Notes: generated by a model from the letters alone, not told the origin. DNA of 64,000 nucleotides from Sulfurimonas sp. (GCF_028714975.1 NZ_JAQTLH010000008.1:51164-115163); one strand, 5' to 3'; counted from the stretch's first letter, positions 51,957-61,242 are shown. Numbers and translations are program-made.

Positions 51957-52487
51957 ATGGCTGCTAAAGCAACTATTTATAAAGCTTCACTAAACATTGC
52001 CGATATGGATCGTAATTATTATGCAGAGCATAACTTTACTTTAGCCAAACATCCTTCAGAAAATGATTTACGCCTAATGGTACGCTTGGCGGCATTTATA
52101 CTAAATGCAGATGAGAAACTGCTCTTTAGCAAAGGAATTTCACAAGATGATGAGCCGGACTTATGGCAAAAGGCTTTAGACGGCGAGATTAAACTTTGGA
52201 TAGATTTGGGTCAGCCTGATGAAAAACGCATTAGAAAAGCATGCGGGCGTTCTGAGAAGGTTATTATCTATACATACCAAGAAGGCAGTGCTTCGGCGTG
52301 GTGGAAGCAGGTAGGAAAATCTCTTGAACGATTTAAAAATCTCTCCGTGGTTTATCTTAATATTGAAGGCGAGATAGAGCTTTTAGCGCAAAGAACGATG
52401 AGTTTGCAGTGTAATATCAGCGATTATGAGCTTACTATAATTGATAATGAAAATAGTGTAATAGTTAAAGAAGAGAGATACAAATAA
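51957..52487 (+). CDS. YaeQ-family protein
   Basis: The protein is a clear YaeQ relative: 'MAAKATIYKASLNIADMDRNYYAEHNFTLAKHPSENDLRLMVRLAAFIL' N-terminus, 'WIDLGQPDEKRIRKACGRS' and 'ISDYELTI' at the end. YaeQ proteins have a PD-(D/E)XK nuclease-like fold; the conserved 'PDLW'/'LWIDLG' residues fall in the active-site region. In E. coli YaeQ was linked to RfaH-independent suppression, but the exact role is unsettled. AAGGAG precedes the ATG. Ends 16 bases before the next gene. Confidence 0.88.
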   Translation: MAAKATIYKASLNIADMDRNYYAEHNFTLAKHPSENDLRLMVRLAAFILNADEKLLFSKGISQDDEPDLWQKALDGEIKLWIDLGQPDEKRIRKACGRSEKVIIYTYQEGSASAWWKQVGKSLERFKNLSVVYLNIEGEIELLAQRTMSLQCNISDYELTIIDNENSVIVKEERYK

Positions 52488-52503
52488 GAGCGGAGAGGGT
52501 TTA

Positions 52504-52992
52504 ATGGCGCTATTTGGAGCATTAGAAATTGTAAAAAGCCAAGCAAATCAGGAAAAATTTGCAGTAGCTTTTGAGTACCTTGAAAGATTGGTTGATAAAA
52601 ACAGTATAGAGCACAAACGGCTTATGAGCTGCTCATTAGATAGTTGTAAAAAAGTAGAATTGGATGATGGCAATTTTGCATTAGAACAGATTTATAACGC
52701 TAAAGAGAGAAAAGAGTGTTTTTTTGAGTCGCATAGAAAATATATCGATATACAGTTTATACTTAGCGGAGAAGAGATTATAGAGGTATCAAATGCTACT
52801 CTTTTGGTTGTCTCTTTAGCGTATAATGAACAAGCGGACTTAATCAAATACGAAGATATAAAGCAAGCTTCATCTATTGTTCTTAAAGCAGGTGATGCGG
52901 CTATTTTTTACCCGCAAGACGCTCACATGCCGTGTATCAAAGCAACGGATGAGCTAAAAGTCGTCAAAGCCGTAGTAAAAGTCAAGATATGA
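52504..52992 (+). CDS. YhcH/YjgK/YiaL (DUF386) family protein
   Basis: A cupin-like 162-aa protein: 'NAKERKECFFESHRKYIDIQFILSGEEIIEVSNA' contains the His/Glu metal-binding region, and 'LKAGDAAIFYPQDAHMPCI' the second His. The family includes EbgC/YiaL, which accelerate sugar anomer conversion. Its length is typical. It follows yaeQ by 16 bases and may share its transcript. The specific substrate is unknown. Confidence 0.87.
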   Translation: MALFGALEIVKSQANQEKFAVAFEYLERLVDKNSIEHKRLMSCSLDSCKKVELDDGNFALEQIYNAKERKECFFESHRKYIDIQFILSGEEIIEVSNATLLVVSLAYNEQADLIKYEDIKQASSIVLKAGDAAIFYPQDAHMPCIKATDELKVVKAVVKVKI

Positions 52993-53178
52993 CCTAAACT
53001 AGACTCTCAAACTATGCTTTTTAAACCGATGTAACAGTTTTTTTAATTTGATATGAATAATTTCAAAAAAATTCAAGCTACCCCTCCAACTCATATTTTA
53101 AACATTTGAGTTTGTTATAGCTAGCAATATTTATTCCATTTAAAGAAAAAATTAGCGGTGAATTCTCAGAAATTTGAA

Positions 53179-53724
53179 TTAATAGTTATACGGATTGTTT
53201 AGATAGAGCATATTTTTATCAAGTTCAAGCAATCTTTCAAACTGCTCTTTAGATAAAGTCTTTCTAAAAAATAGTATACAATTGATTTTCATAGCTAAAA
53301 CGCTCTCTTTTTGTTTAGCAATTTCATTTGATATCTTTAGAGCTTCCTGTTCACTCATAGTGCCGTACAAAACTCCGTTTTTTAACTTTTGCGATAGTTC
53401 ATGAGAACTCTTCATTATAGGTAATATGCTATCCATAGTTTCCAATTTGTACTTTTGAATAGCAATTTTTTGCTCTTTTGTTAAAGCCAATTTTTCGTCT
53501 TCATTATTTTTGTTGAATGTTCTTGCTAAGATAGGCAGATTTACTAATGCGTCAAAATGGAGCTTTAACTTCATATCTTCGGGCATTTGATTTACCATTT
53601 CTAATTTTTGGTTACCGCTTTGCATACCCTTACTGTTGCAAGAAGTAGCGCACTTGTTGACATTTTCATCTGCAGCAAAAGCCATAACAGCCGAAGACAA
53701 AAGAATTACTAATAACTTATTCAT
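53179..53724 (-). CDS. Spy/CpxP-like (LTxxQ motif) periplasmic protein
   Basis: A 181-aa exported protein (signal peptide about residues 1-17). Two LTxxQ-like motifs are present ('LALTKEQKIAIQKYK' and 'TLSKEQFERLLELD'), the mark of Spy/CpxP-type all-helical proteins that act as periplasmic chaperones or metal/stress sensors. Two Cys near the mature N-terminus ('NKCATSCNSKG') are unusual and could bind metal. It lies head-to-head with the RND efflux operon, which supports an envelope-stress or metal role. Confidence 0.75.
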   Translation of the reverse strand: MNKLLVILLSSAVMAFAADENVNKCATSCNSKGMQSGNQKLEMVNQMPEDMKLKLHFDALVNLPILARTFNKNNEDEKLALTKEQKIAIQKYKLETMDSILPIMKSSHELSQKLKNGVLYGTMSEQEALKISNEIAKQKESVLAMKINCILFFRKTLSKEQFERLLELDKNMLYLNNPYNY

Positions 53725-53810
53725 ATTTTTTCCTTATTTTAATAACATTAAAAGACCATAGAGTTTGCACCCGACACAATAATCCAAGACGGCATCTAAT
53801 AACAAGCACA

Positions 53811-53840
53811 TAAACTTCTTTTAGATTTTAAAGAAGTTTA
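53811..53840. promoter_or_regulatory. 11-bp inverted repeat between the Spy-like gene and the RND operon
   Basis: TAAACTTCTTT (53811-53821) and AAAGAAGTTTA (53830-53840) form a perfect dyad with an 8-base loop in the 284-base divergent region. No T-run follows on either strand, so an operator for a shared regulator is more likely than a terminator; the regulator is not in the window. The rest of this stretch shows no other clear feature. Confidence 0.4.
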
Positions 53841-54008
53841 GTATATCTAGTGTGAAAAAATCGTTGAGTGTTCTTTGATAAAATCGCAAAACGGATTGAT
53901 AGCCAAAATGCCTAATTTGTTAGTGCCCACACTGCTTTAGAAATCATAAATTATGATATTATTACTTAAATTTTTTAATAAGATTCTATATATTGATTAG
54001 GAAGATGA

Positions 54009-55115
54009 ATGTGGGGAAAAGTATTTTTTGTAGGTACGGTATTGCTTTTGGTATTATCCGGATGCAGCCGTCAAGATTCGGAAGATAAGGATAACTCTCC
54101 TGCATCAGTAAGCGTAATGATACTCAAAAAAGAAAGTCTTGATGCGCCTATGGAATTTACCGCGACTAGTGTTGCTAACCGACATGTTCAGATACGCGCA
54201 CGTGTTGAAGGGTATTTGCTGAGCAAAAATTATCGTGAAGGAAATTATATTCAAGCAGGAGATATTCTCTTTACCATTGATCCACAACCTTTTGTGCTTG
54301 CCGTAACATCCGCAGAAGCTGCATTGGAAGGTGAAATAGCCAAAGAAGAGAATGCTGTACAAAATTTAAAGCGGGTTCAAAATCTGTTTGAGCAAAAAGC
54401 ATCGGGTCAGCAAGAACTTGATGCAGCGATAGCAGCTAAACGTACGCAAAGTGCATTGGTTAGCGAAGCTAAAGCAGCGTTTGCTCAAGCTAAATTAAAT
54501 TTAAGTTATACGACAATCCGTTCTCCTATATCCGGATGGTCAGATAAAGTAGTTCAACACGAAGGCAGCTATATCGCTCCGACTCAAAACGGCTTGTTAA
54601 CGACGATTTATCAGAGTAATCCTATTTATGTAGATTTTTCAGTCAATACACTCTCAATGGAGAAAATCAAAAAAGCGATTAACGGCGCAGGTGATACACT
54701 TGCTGATATAATTCTTCCAAACGGGCATACACATCCAAACAGAGCCAAAATCTCTTTTTTAAGCCCAACGGTTGATTCACTTAGCGGAACACGAACAGTG
54801 CGAGCCGAATTATCCAATCCAAACGGTGAATTGGTGCCGGGCGAATTTGTAAAGGTGAGAATTAAAGCAAGAATGGAGAATACGCTTCTTATTCCCCATA
54901 AGGCACTTATGCAAGGGGCAAAAGGGACCTTTGTTTATGTTGTTGGCAAAGAGAATATCGCAGAGTCTCGAAGCGTCAAAGTAGGAGAATGGGTAGAACA
55001 TAGTGTAGTAATACTAGAAGGGCTTAAAGAGGGCGAACAGATTATTTGCGATGGCAATTCACGTGTTGAAGCAGGAAAAGCGGTAAAAATAGACTCGGCT
55101 AAGAAAGTTCAATAA
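54009..55115 (+). CDS. RND efflux periplasmic adaptor (membrane fusion) lipoprotein
   Basis: The 368-aa adaptor begins with a lipoprotein signal with lipobox 'LVLSGCS' (Cys about residue 19). Two lipoyl half-motifs flank a helical hairpin: 'ATSVANRHVQIRARVEGYLLSKNYREGNYIQAGDILFTID' and 'LNLSYTTIRSPISGWSDKVVQHEGSYIAP'. The C-terminal barrel has 'LVPGEFVKVRIKARMENTLLIPHKALMQGAKGTFVYVVG'. It links the inner-membrane pump to the outer-membrane channel. Stop and next start overlap (TAATG). AGGAAGATGA stands before its ATG. Confidence 0.93.
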   Translation: MWGKVFFVGTVLLLVLSGCSRQDSEDKDNSPASVSVMILKKESLDAPMEFTATSVANRHVQIRARVEGYLLSKNYREGNYIQAGDILFTIDPQPFVLAVTSAEAALEGEIAKEENAVQNLKRVQNLFEQKASGQQELDAAIAAKRTQSALVSEAKAAFAQAKLNLSYTTIRSPISGWSDKVVQHEGSYIAPTQNGLLTTIYQSNPIYVDFSVNTLSMEKIKKAINGAGDTLADIILPNGHTHPNRAKISFLSPTVDSLSGTRTVRAELSNPNGELVPGEFVKVRIKARMENTLLIPHKALMQGAKGTFVYVVGKENIAESRSVKVGEWVEHSVVILEGLKEGEQIICDGNSRVEAGKAVKIDSAKKVQ

Positions 55116-58100
55116 TGTTATCGCGATATTTTATTAATCGCCCTATTTTTGCAGGGGTTATATCTATTTTAATCGTTGTGCTTGGGTTTACGGCAACTCA
55201 AATGCTTCCGGTATCGCAGTTCCCAAATGTTACCCCTCCGTCTGTCGGCGTAAGTATTACATATCCGGGAGCCGATGCAAAAACAATTTCCGATACTGTT
55301 CTTGCACCGATTGAAGCACAAATTGCCGGAGCAGATAATCTGATGTATGTAAGTTCCTCGGCTTCAGGAATGTCAGGCAATGGACGAATCAGCTGTACTT
55401 TTGAAGTGGGAACCGATGTCGATAAAGCATTAAACGATATTCAAAACAGAGTAAATCTTGCCCAGCCGAGGCTTCCGAGTATAGTTAAGATGCTGGGAGT
55501 GGATGTAAAAAAAAGAACTCAAGATATTTTAATGATTGCGGCTTTGTACTCTCCTGATGAGTCGATGAACGATATCGAGATTAGCAACTATGTAACTACG
55601 CATGTAATCAACAATATCAAGCGTCTTCACGGTGCAGGAAACGCTTTGATTTCAGGTCAGAGAGATTATTCGATGCGTATCTGGCTTAATCCGGATAAGA
55701 TGGCATCAATGGGAATCAGTACTTCGGATATAGATTCGGCAATAAATGAACAAAACCTTCAGGTCAACCCGGGTCGTTTAGGGCAGAGCCCTATCAGCAA
55801 TCAGCAAATGACCGTGATGCTTACCTCTAAAGGGAGGCTCTCGAGGGTAGAGGAGTTTGAGCAGATTATTGTTCGTACAAAACCGGATGGCACGGTTGTT
55901 CGTCTTAACGATGTAGCCAGAGTGGAACTTGGAACGAGCAATTATGAGTATTATGGTCGTTTCAACGGAAAACCGGCTGTTTTATTGGCGGTTTATGACC
56001 AATCCGATAGCAATGCTATAGAGACGGTAGATACTGTAAATATGGAGCTAGAGCGTCTTTCTAAAACCTTTCCTGCAGGCTTAAAATATCAAATAGCGCA
56101 CAATGCTACCAAATTTGTAAAAATATCTATTAAAGAGGTAATAAAAACGCTCTCAGAAGCATTGCTGCTGGTAATTATCGTAATTTATCTGTTTTTACAG
56201 AGCTTCAGGGCGACTATTATCGCTTTGGTCGCTGTTCCGGTATCTCTTATGGGAGCGTTTATCGGTATGTATCTGCTGGGATATTCGATAAACACTCTGA
56301 CTCTCTTTGGGATGGTATTGGCTATCGGTATAGTAGTAGATGATGCGATTGTGGTTGTGGAGAATATTGAGCGGATTATTCAGGATGAAAATCTCTCTCC
56401 AAAAGAAGCCGCAATTAAGGCGATGAGTCAAGTCTCTAGCCCGATTATAGCTATCGTTTTGGTGCTTTGCGCTGTTTTTGTACCAGCAACCTTTGTGGGC
56501 GGCATGACCGGTGAGCTCTACAAACAGTTTGCTATGACGATTGCAGTGTCGGTAGTCTTTTCAGGCTTTGTGGCATTGACGCTCTCTCCCGCTCTTGGCG
56601 CATTGCTTTTACGCCCTCATGAGAAAGCTCCTTTGCCGATATTTGCACGTTTTAATGCTATGTTTGCGGATATGACAGAGCGTTATCTGCATCTCTCTTC
56701 CATAATGATTCGACGAAGTTTTATCACTTTGATGCTGTATCTCTCCGTTTTCGTAGTTATCTATCATCTCTCTTCAACACTGCAAAAATCATTTTTGCCG
56801 GTTGAAGATCAGGGATTTTTTTTCACCGTTGTCTCTTTGCCTGAGGGTGCAACTATTGAGAGGACTCATGAGGCTGTTGTTAAAGCTGAAAATGCGGTTC
56901 AAGCAATCGCCGGAGTTGAGAGCGTTGTTACTATTGTAGGAAGTAATTTTATGGGTGGAACACAAGAACCGAATTCCGCGACAATGATTATACGGCTTGC
57001 ACATTGGGATCAGCGTAAGAGCGATGAGTTAAGCGTAAAGTCAATTAAAAAAGAAGTTCAAAAAGCTACGGATTTGATTAAAGAGGCGAGTTTTAACAGC
57101 TACTCTCCACCGCCTATTAGAGGGTTAAGTAAAACCGGAGGGGTGCAATTATGGCTTCAAAGCCCCGACGGAGATATGGATCTGTTAGTTCAAGCTGCGC
57201 AAGATTTTATAAATAAAGCAAAAGAGATTCCGCAGTTTAAGGATGTAACAAGTTCAATGCGTCCATCTTCTCCGGTTCTGTTTATAGATATAAATCGTGA
57301 GCGTGCAAAAATTTTAGGAGTTTCGCTAGAAGATCTATATTCAACGATTCAAAATACAATCGGTCTCTCAAATGTCGGTCAATTTGTCAAAGACGGCAAT
57401 ACATACTGGATTAAAGTTCAATCTGACGGAGATTTTAGGCGTGAACCGTCTGACATAGGCAGAGGTTATGTTAAATCTTCTTCAGGTGCGATGATACCGC
57501 TTAGTTCGCTTATCAATGTAGAACAAAAATCGGCTGCCGTCAAAATTGAGCACTTCAATACCACTCTTGCCGTTGCGATTAACGTAAGCCAAAAACATGG
57601 AGTGAGTACGGGAGAGATGATTACATTGATTGAAGAGCTATCAAAAAAATCGTTACCGCCGCAGATTACCACAAGTTGGGACGGTATCGCCCATCAACAG
57701 CTTAAAGTGCAAGACAGAGCAAGGAGCATACTGCTTTTTGCGTTTGTAATCGTTTTTTTGATTCTTGCTGCCCAATATGAAGCGTGGACATTGCCGTTGG
57801 CAGTTATGCTTGCCATACCTTTTGGAATGGGCGGGGCATATATTGCAGTGTGGCTTACAGGTCAAAATAACGATGTCTTTTTTCAGATTGGACTGCTGAC
57901 TCTTGTCGCATTGGCGGCAAAAAATGCGATATTGGTAATACAGTTTGCCGAAGAGGAGCGAAAATCAGGAAAAAGCGTATATGATGCGACAATGTCAGCG
58001 GCACGATTGCGTTATCGTCCGATGATGATGACATCGTTAGCATTTGTCTTCGGTGTGTTGCCCTTAGCCTTTAGCACAGGAGCAGGGGCGGAGAGCCGTC

Positions 58101-58231
58101 ACTCAATCGGCATAGGTATTTTAGGCGGGATGATTGCCGCGACATTCGTCGAACGCTATTTTATCCCTTATCTATATTATCAGGTCTCGACTCTACGAGA
58201 AAAAATACAACGATATAAGGAGAAGCAATGA
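55115..58231 (+). CDS. RND multidrug efflux permease, HAE-1/AcrB family
   Basis: A 1038-aa proton-driven pump with 12 predicted helices and two large periplasmic loops. The N-terminus 'FINRPIFAGVISILIVVLGFTATQMLPVSQFPNVTPP' and helix-4 'GIVVDDAIVVVENIERI' with paired Asp for proton relay are HAE-1 features. 'GGMTGELYKQFAMTIAVSVVFSGFVALTLSPALGA' is a further conserved block. Length matches AcrB/MexB rather than heavy-metal CusA pumps, so drugs, bile-like compounds or organics are likely substrates. It ends 4 bases into the outer-membrane factor gene. Confidence 0.95.
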   Translation: MLSRYFINRPIFAGVISILIVVLGFTATQMLPVSQFPNVTPPSVGVSITYPGADAKTISDTVLAPIEAQIAGADNLMYVSSSASGMSGNGRISCTFEVGTDVDKALNDIQNRVNLAQPRLPSIVKMLGVDVKKRTQDILMIAALYSPDESMNDIEISNYVTTHVINNIKRLHGAGNALISGQRDYSMRIWLNPDKMASMGISTSDIDSAINEQNLQVNPGRLGQSPISNQQMTVMLTSKGRLSRVEEFEQIIVRTKPDGTVVRLNDVARVELGTSNYEYYGRFNGKPAVLLAVYDQSDSNAIETVDTVNMELERLSKTFPAGLKYQIAHNATKFVKISIKEVIKTLSEALLLVIIVIYLFLQSFRATIIALVAVPVSLMGAFIGMYLLGYSINTLTLFGMVLAIGIVVDDAIVVVENIERIIQDENLSPKEAAIKAMSQVSSPIIAIVLVLCAVFVPATFVGGMTGELYKQFAMTIAVSVVFSGFVALTLSPALGALLLRPHEKAPLPIFARFNAMFADMTERYLHLSSIMIRRSFITLMLYLSVFVVIYHLSSTLQKSFLPVEDQGFFFTVVSLPEGATIERTHEAVVKAENAVQAIAGVESVVTIVGSNFMGGTQEPNSATMIIRLAHWDQRKSDELSVKSIKKEVQKATDLIKEASFNSYSPPPIRGLSKTGGVQLWLQSPDGDMDLLVQAAQDFINKAKEIPQFKDVTSSMRPSSPVLFIDINRERAKILGVSLEDLYSTIQNTIGLSNVGQFVKDGNTYWIKVQSDGDFRREPSDIGRGYVKSSSGAMIPLSSLINVEQKSAAVKIEHFNTTLAVAINVSQKHGVSTGEMITLIEELSKKSLPPQITTSWDGIAHQQLKVQDRARSILLFAFVIVFLILAAQYEAWTLPLAVMLAIPFGMGGAYIAVWLTGQNNDVFFQIGLLTLVALAAKNAILVIQFAEEERKSGKSVYDATMSAARLRYRPMMMTSLAFVFGVLPLAFSTGAGAESRHSIGIGILGGMIAATFVERYFIPYLYYQVSTLREKIQRYKEKQ

Positions 58232-59619
58232 CACTTAACAATACTATTTTATTAAGTATAGTCGCTTTATTGAGTGCAGGTTGCAGTATAGAGCCTGATT
58301 TTACTCCTCCAAAACCAAATCTTCCGATTGAGTGGAAAACAGGTGAACAAAACAGTTCCGCCGAAGTTCTAAACAGGTGGTGGGAAAAACTTGGCGATCC
58401 GACTCTAAATGCGTTAGTAGAAAAAGCGTTTGAACAAAACAGAGAGATTGCCGTTGCTGCGGCTCAAAATGAGAGTTTTATGGCGCAGTTGGGAATAGCG
58501 GAGTCCAATCTTGTTCCCCATTTTGAGGCAGACGCTTCCATGTCTCGCCAAGAGTTGTCGAGCAGCACCTCAAATAGAACATCTACATTTAACAAGCTGA
58601 CTTCACTCTACGGTTTTAATTTAGCTATGAGTCGATTTGAAATCGATTTTTGGGGTAAATATGCCCGTGCCGAAGAATCTGCTAAAGCCACACTTTTGGC
58701 TAGTGAATATAACGTTAAGATAGTTAAATCTTCCATTGCGGCAAATGTAGTCTCTACCTATAATGCGCTTTTAACTCAGCACCGCTTGCTTGAAAATGCC
58801 AAAAAGAACGTTCTGATTTCAGAAGAAATAGCGTCAATTTCCAAAGTCAAATGGGAGCAGGGTGTAGGATCATTTAGAGATGTTCTTCAAACAGGAGCAT
58901 CCGCGGATGAAGCACACGGCGAAATTCCGCCGATTGAGGCAAAAATGTCGGTGTTAGAAAATGCTCTTTCGCTCCTTATAGGGGAATTTCCAAAAGGTTT
59001 TACAATAACAAATGCCGATGTATCGCTTTTAGAGATTAATGTCCCAGCAGGGCTGCCTTCGGAGCTTTTACAACGACGTCCGGATATTTTGTCGGCAGAA
59101 GCATCCTTGCATTCGGCAAATGCCTCTATAGGAGTAGCTAAAGCGGCATATTTTCCATCATTTTCCTTGACCGCTATGCTTGGGTATCAGAGTGCGGAGC
59201 TTACCACACTGTTAAAGGCACCGTCACAAATATGGCAGATTGCTCCGTCTGTCACATTACCTATCTTTGATGCAGGGCAAATTGAAAATAAAGTTAAATA
59301 TGCAAAAGCCAAAACCAAAGAAGCACAAGCACAATATGAGCATACAGTGCTTAAAGCATTTGGCGAAGTGGAGAGTGCTTTAAAGGAGCGCCGCACTCTT
59401 ATAGACGAATCCAAGGCTTTAACAAACGCACAGAAAAAATATATCCAGACCGAACTCTTAAGTAGAGCCGAGTACGATAATGGAAAAACAGGCTATTTGC
59501 CCCTGTTAATTATTCGGCAATCACTAATAGCAAATGAAAATAAAATAGTATTAAATGAAGAAGCAAAACGAGAAAATTTTGTTGCATTATGTAAAGCTCT
59601 AGGCGGAGGATGGGAATAA
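58228..59619 (+). CDS. Outer membrane efflux lipoprotein, NodT/OprM family
   Basis: A 463-aa TolC-type channel with lipobox 'LLSAGCS' (Cys about residue 19) and the NodT family start 'PDFTPPKPNLPIEWK'. Two outer-membrane-factor repeats follow ('LNALVEKAFEQNREIAVAAAQNE', 'GLPSELLQRRPDILSAEASLHSANASIGVAKAAYFPSFSLTA'). It completes the tripartite pump. Immediately after its stop lies a fragment of an antitoxin gene, suggesting that the operon was joined to a toxin-antitoxin region by recombination. Confidence 0.93.
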   Translation: MTLNNTILLSIVALLSAGCSIEPDFTPPKPNLPIEWKTGEQNSSAEVLNRWWEKLGDPTLNALVEKAFEQNREIAVAAAQNESFMAQLGIAESNLVPHFEADASMSRQELSSSTSNRTSTFNKLTSLYGFNLAMSRFEIDFWGKYARAEESAKATLLASEYNVKIVKSSIAANVVSTYNALLTQHRLLENAKKNVLISEEIASISKVKWEQGVGSFRDVLQTGASADEAHGEIPPIEAKMSVLENALSLLIGEFPKGFTITNADVSLLEINVPAGLPSELLQRRPDILSAEASLHSANASIGVAKAAYFPSFSLTAMLGYQSAELTTLLKAPSQIWQIAPSVTLPIFDAGQIENKVKYAKAKTKEAQAQYEHTVLKAFGEVESALKERRTLIDESKALTNAQKKYIQTELLSRAEYDNGKTGYLPLLIIRQSLIANENKIVLNEEAKRENFVALCKALGGGWE

Positions 59620-59632
59620 TTTTCCACCCCTT

Positions 59633-59734
59633 TTTGAAGAAGCAAAACAAAAAGTTCAAAAGGCTGTAAATAGCATCTCTGTAAATAAAGGTCTACATTT
59701 AAGTCAAGTTATAGAAAAAGTGATTCAATATTAA
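59633..59734 (+). pseudogene. 3' remnant of an antitoxin gene
   Basis: This 34-codon fragment, beginning FEEAKQKVQKAVNSIS and ending with TAA, is nearly the same as the last 34 codons of the intact antitoxin gene ending at 60677. It has no start codon of its own and no toxin behind it. It starts 14 bases after the outer-membrane efflux gene. It is a truncated paralogue. Confidence 0.8.
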
Positions 59735-59739
59735 GGGCT

Positions 59740-60019
59740 TTATTTATCAATCCATTTAAAAATGTCTAGTATAGAAATTCTATTTTCATCTAGTTCTACT
59801 AGATAAATTATTGTATAACCCTTGAAAATCATATCTCTAACATTCTCATCTTCATTATGAATAGACGGTCGAAATTTATGTGGAAAGTTTGCTAAGTTAT
59901 TTATTTTGTTATCTACTTCACTTTTGAAGTTCAAAGCTCTGTTTTTTACTATCTTTTGAGATGTAAGAGAGTATGTTTTTGAGTGAATCTAAGTATTCTC
60001 TTTTTCGTACAATTGTTAT
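59740..60019 (-). pseudogene. Decayed ParE/RelE-type toxin gene (frameshift and lost start)
   Basis: Directly after the antitoxin stop, the frame reads ATA-ACA-ATT-GTA-CGA, encoding TIVRKREYLDSLKNILSYISKDS. This is a typical ParE N-terminus but with ATA where ATG is expected. A run of six A (minus strand, about 59942-59947) then shifts the frame; with five A it would continue as KNRALNFKSEVDNKINNLANF and on through 'FRPSIHNEDENVRDMIFKGYTIIYLV' to the stop at 59740. As sequenced, the first part ends at a TGA soon after the run. Both defects should inactivate the toxin, unless slippage in the A-run restores it. Confidence 0.78.
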
Positions 60020-60277
60020 TTACAGAGTCTTCATAAATTCATCTATCTCTTTATCATATTCTTTTTGGCTCAGTAGTACAGCCTCACCACTTTTTATATC
60101 TTGGAGTGCTTTTGCAACTCTTTTTTTTGCTTCTTCTTTGGTAATCGCAGGGTAGACATCATCTAAAGAAAGTTTCACAAATTTTATAAAATCATTGACG
60201 AAGCTTTGCGTGTCACTACCATATCTTGAAGCTATAAAACTTTCTACTTCCGGATTATTAATTTGGATGGTTTGCAT
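60020..60277 (-). CDS. Antitoxin (85 aa) of the decayed ParE module
   Basis: A small acidic protein with an N-terminal DNA-binding-like part ('MQTIQINNPEVESFIASRYGSDTQSFVNDFIKF') and a C-terminal toxin-wrapping region 'AITKEEAKKRVAKALQDIKSGEAVLLSQKEYDKEIDEFMKTL'. A strong GGGGG ribosome site precedes its ATG. The order antitoxin-toxin and the neighbouring ParE remains identify it. The toxin is broken, so this gene may now serve as a stand-alone or cross-neutralising antitoxin. Confidence 0.78.
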   Translation of the reverse strand: MQTIQINNPEVESFIASRYGSDTQSFVNDFIKFVKLSLDDVYPAITKEEAKKRVAKALQDIKSGEAVLLSQKEYDKEIDEFMKTL

Positions 60278-60455
60278 GTTAAACCCCCATCCTCACTTTC
60301 TGTATTGTAACATTATTCTTTTTATAAACGGTTATTATATGTATTGCGTTGTTAAAATAAATATTTTTTTAGAGTGTAGGTGGGCGCAAAAGTAGTCGCG
60401 AAGCCTTAGATATTTTTACTAAAAATTAGTTACAATAATGAAACTAGGAGTTTTT

Positions 60456-60677
60456 ATGCATACAATACAACTAAATATTGATGATTCAATTTTTGATAAA
60501 TTTATGGGTCTGCTTGAGATGCTGCCAAGAGACAAAGTAGAAGTTACAAGTGGGAGAGAGTATCCGTCCATCTCTTTTGAAGAAGCAAAACAAAAAGTTC
60601 AAAAGGCTGTGAATAGCATTTCCGAAAATAAGGGTATCCCTTTAAATCAAGCTATAGAAAAAATTCTTCAATCTTAA
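60456..60677 (+). CDS. Antitoxin of an intact ParE-type module (73 aa)
   Basis: The protein has an N-terminal 'MHTIQLNIDDSIFDKFMGLLEMLPRDKVEV' and a C-terminal 'ISFEEAKQKVQKAVNSISENKGIPLNQAIEKILQS'. The start is placed at 60456, where AGGAG lies 5 bases upstream; an ATG at 60438 has no ribosome site. The toxin ATG follows its stop without a gap, as usual for coupled modules. A truncated copy of its 3' end is at 59633-59734. Confidence 0.82.
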   Translation: MHTIQLNIDDSIFDKFMGLLEMLPRDKVEVTSGREYPSISFEEAKQKVQKAVNSISENKGIPLNQAIEKILQS

Positions 60678-60959
60678 ATGCATTATAATATAATTGTCGA
60701 GCCTGAAGCTTTGGAAGATTTGCAAAATATTTATAGTTATATATCTGAGCAAGATTCAAGAAATAAAGCAAGAAAATTTATCTTTGAACTTCAAAAAAAG
60801 ATTAACTCTTTAAACCAAATGCCTCACCGCTGTAGGAAAAGTTACTATATCGAAGATGAAGATACAAGAGACTTGATATATAAAAAATATACAATCGTTT
60901 TCAAAATCATTGAACAAAATGTGCATATATTAACACTTTTTAAACAGCGAACTTTTTAA
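60678..60959 (+). CDS. ParE/RelE-superfamily toxin (93 aa)
   Basis: A complete ParE-type toxin. 'IIVEPEALEDLQNIYSYISEQDSRNKARKFIFELQKKINSLNQMPHRCRKSYYI' forms the two-helix hairpin and first strands, and 'RDLIYKKYTIVFKIIEQNVHILTLFKQR' the C-terminal sheet. Family members poison gyrase (ParE) or cleave mRNA (RelE); the lack of clear RelE catalytic residues favours ParE. It begins with the codon right after the antitoxin stop. Confidence 0.82.
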   Translation: MHYNIIVEPEALEDLQNIYSYISEQDSRNKARKFIFELQKKINSLNQMPHRCRKSYYIEDEDTRDLIYKKYTIVFKIIEQNVHILTLFKQRTF

Positions 60960-61242
60960 AATTTTAAGAGTAAAAAAATATTTTATAAAAGTTTACACCC
61001 GTCACACACGTTGAAAAGCTAAGTTTCAAAAGAGTGTTTCAAATAGATTATACTATGGTTAAAAATTTATCTACTTTATAGGGGTCATTCCAGTTCTCAT
61101 CGAATTATTAGTAAAAAGACCACGTCAAATCTGCGACTAAAATTGTTTTAAAAGTAAAAAATTATTGAAAAAGCGGATAGATAGAATAAAGTTATTAAAT
61201 ATCTCTGAAAGTAACGTGTTTAAGGAGATTGTGTAAAAATAG
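60960..61242. other. Intergenic stretch without a recognised gene
   Basis: AT-rich, with no open frame having a start codon and ribosome site. A 3' remnant-like open stretch (about 61142-61236, no start) is readable, but I recognise no family. With the tRNA fragment and its right flank, the gene-free region runs to 61444. It lies just outside the integrated element, next to the tRNA-Ser 3' fragment. Confidence 0.6.

Noticed and set aside
59740..59934. A genuine 64-aa protein starting MNFKSEVDNK
   Set aside because: It is the second half of a ParE toxin whose first half continues in another frame across a six-A run, so it is a pseudogene fragment.
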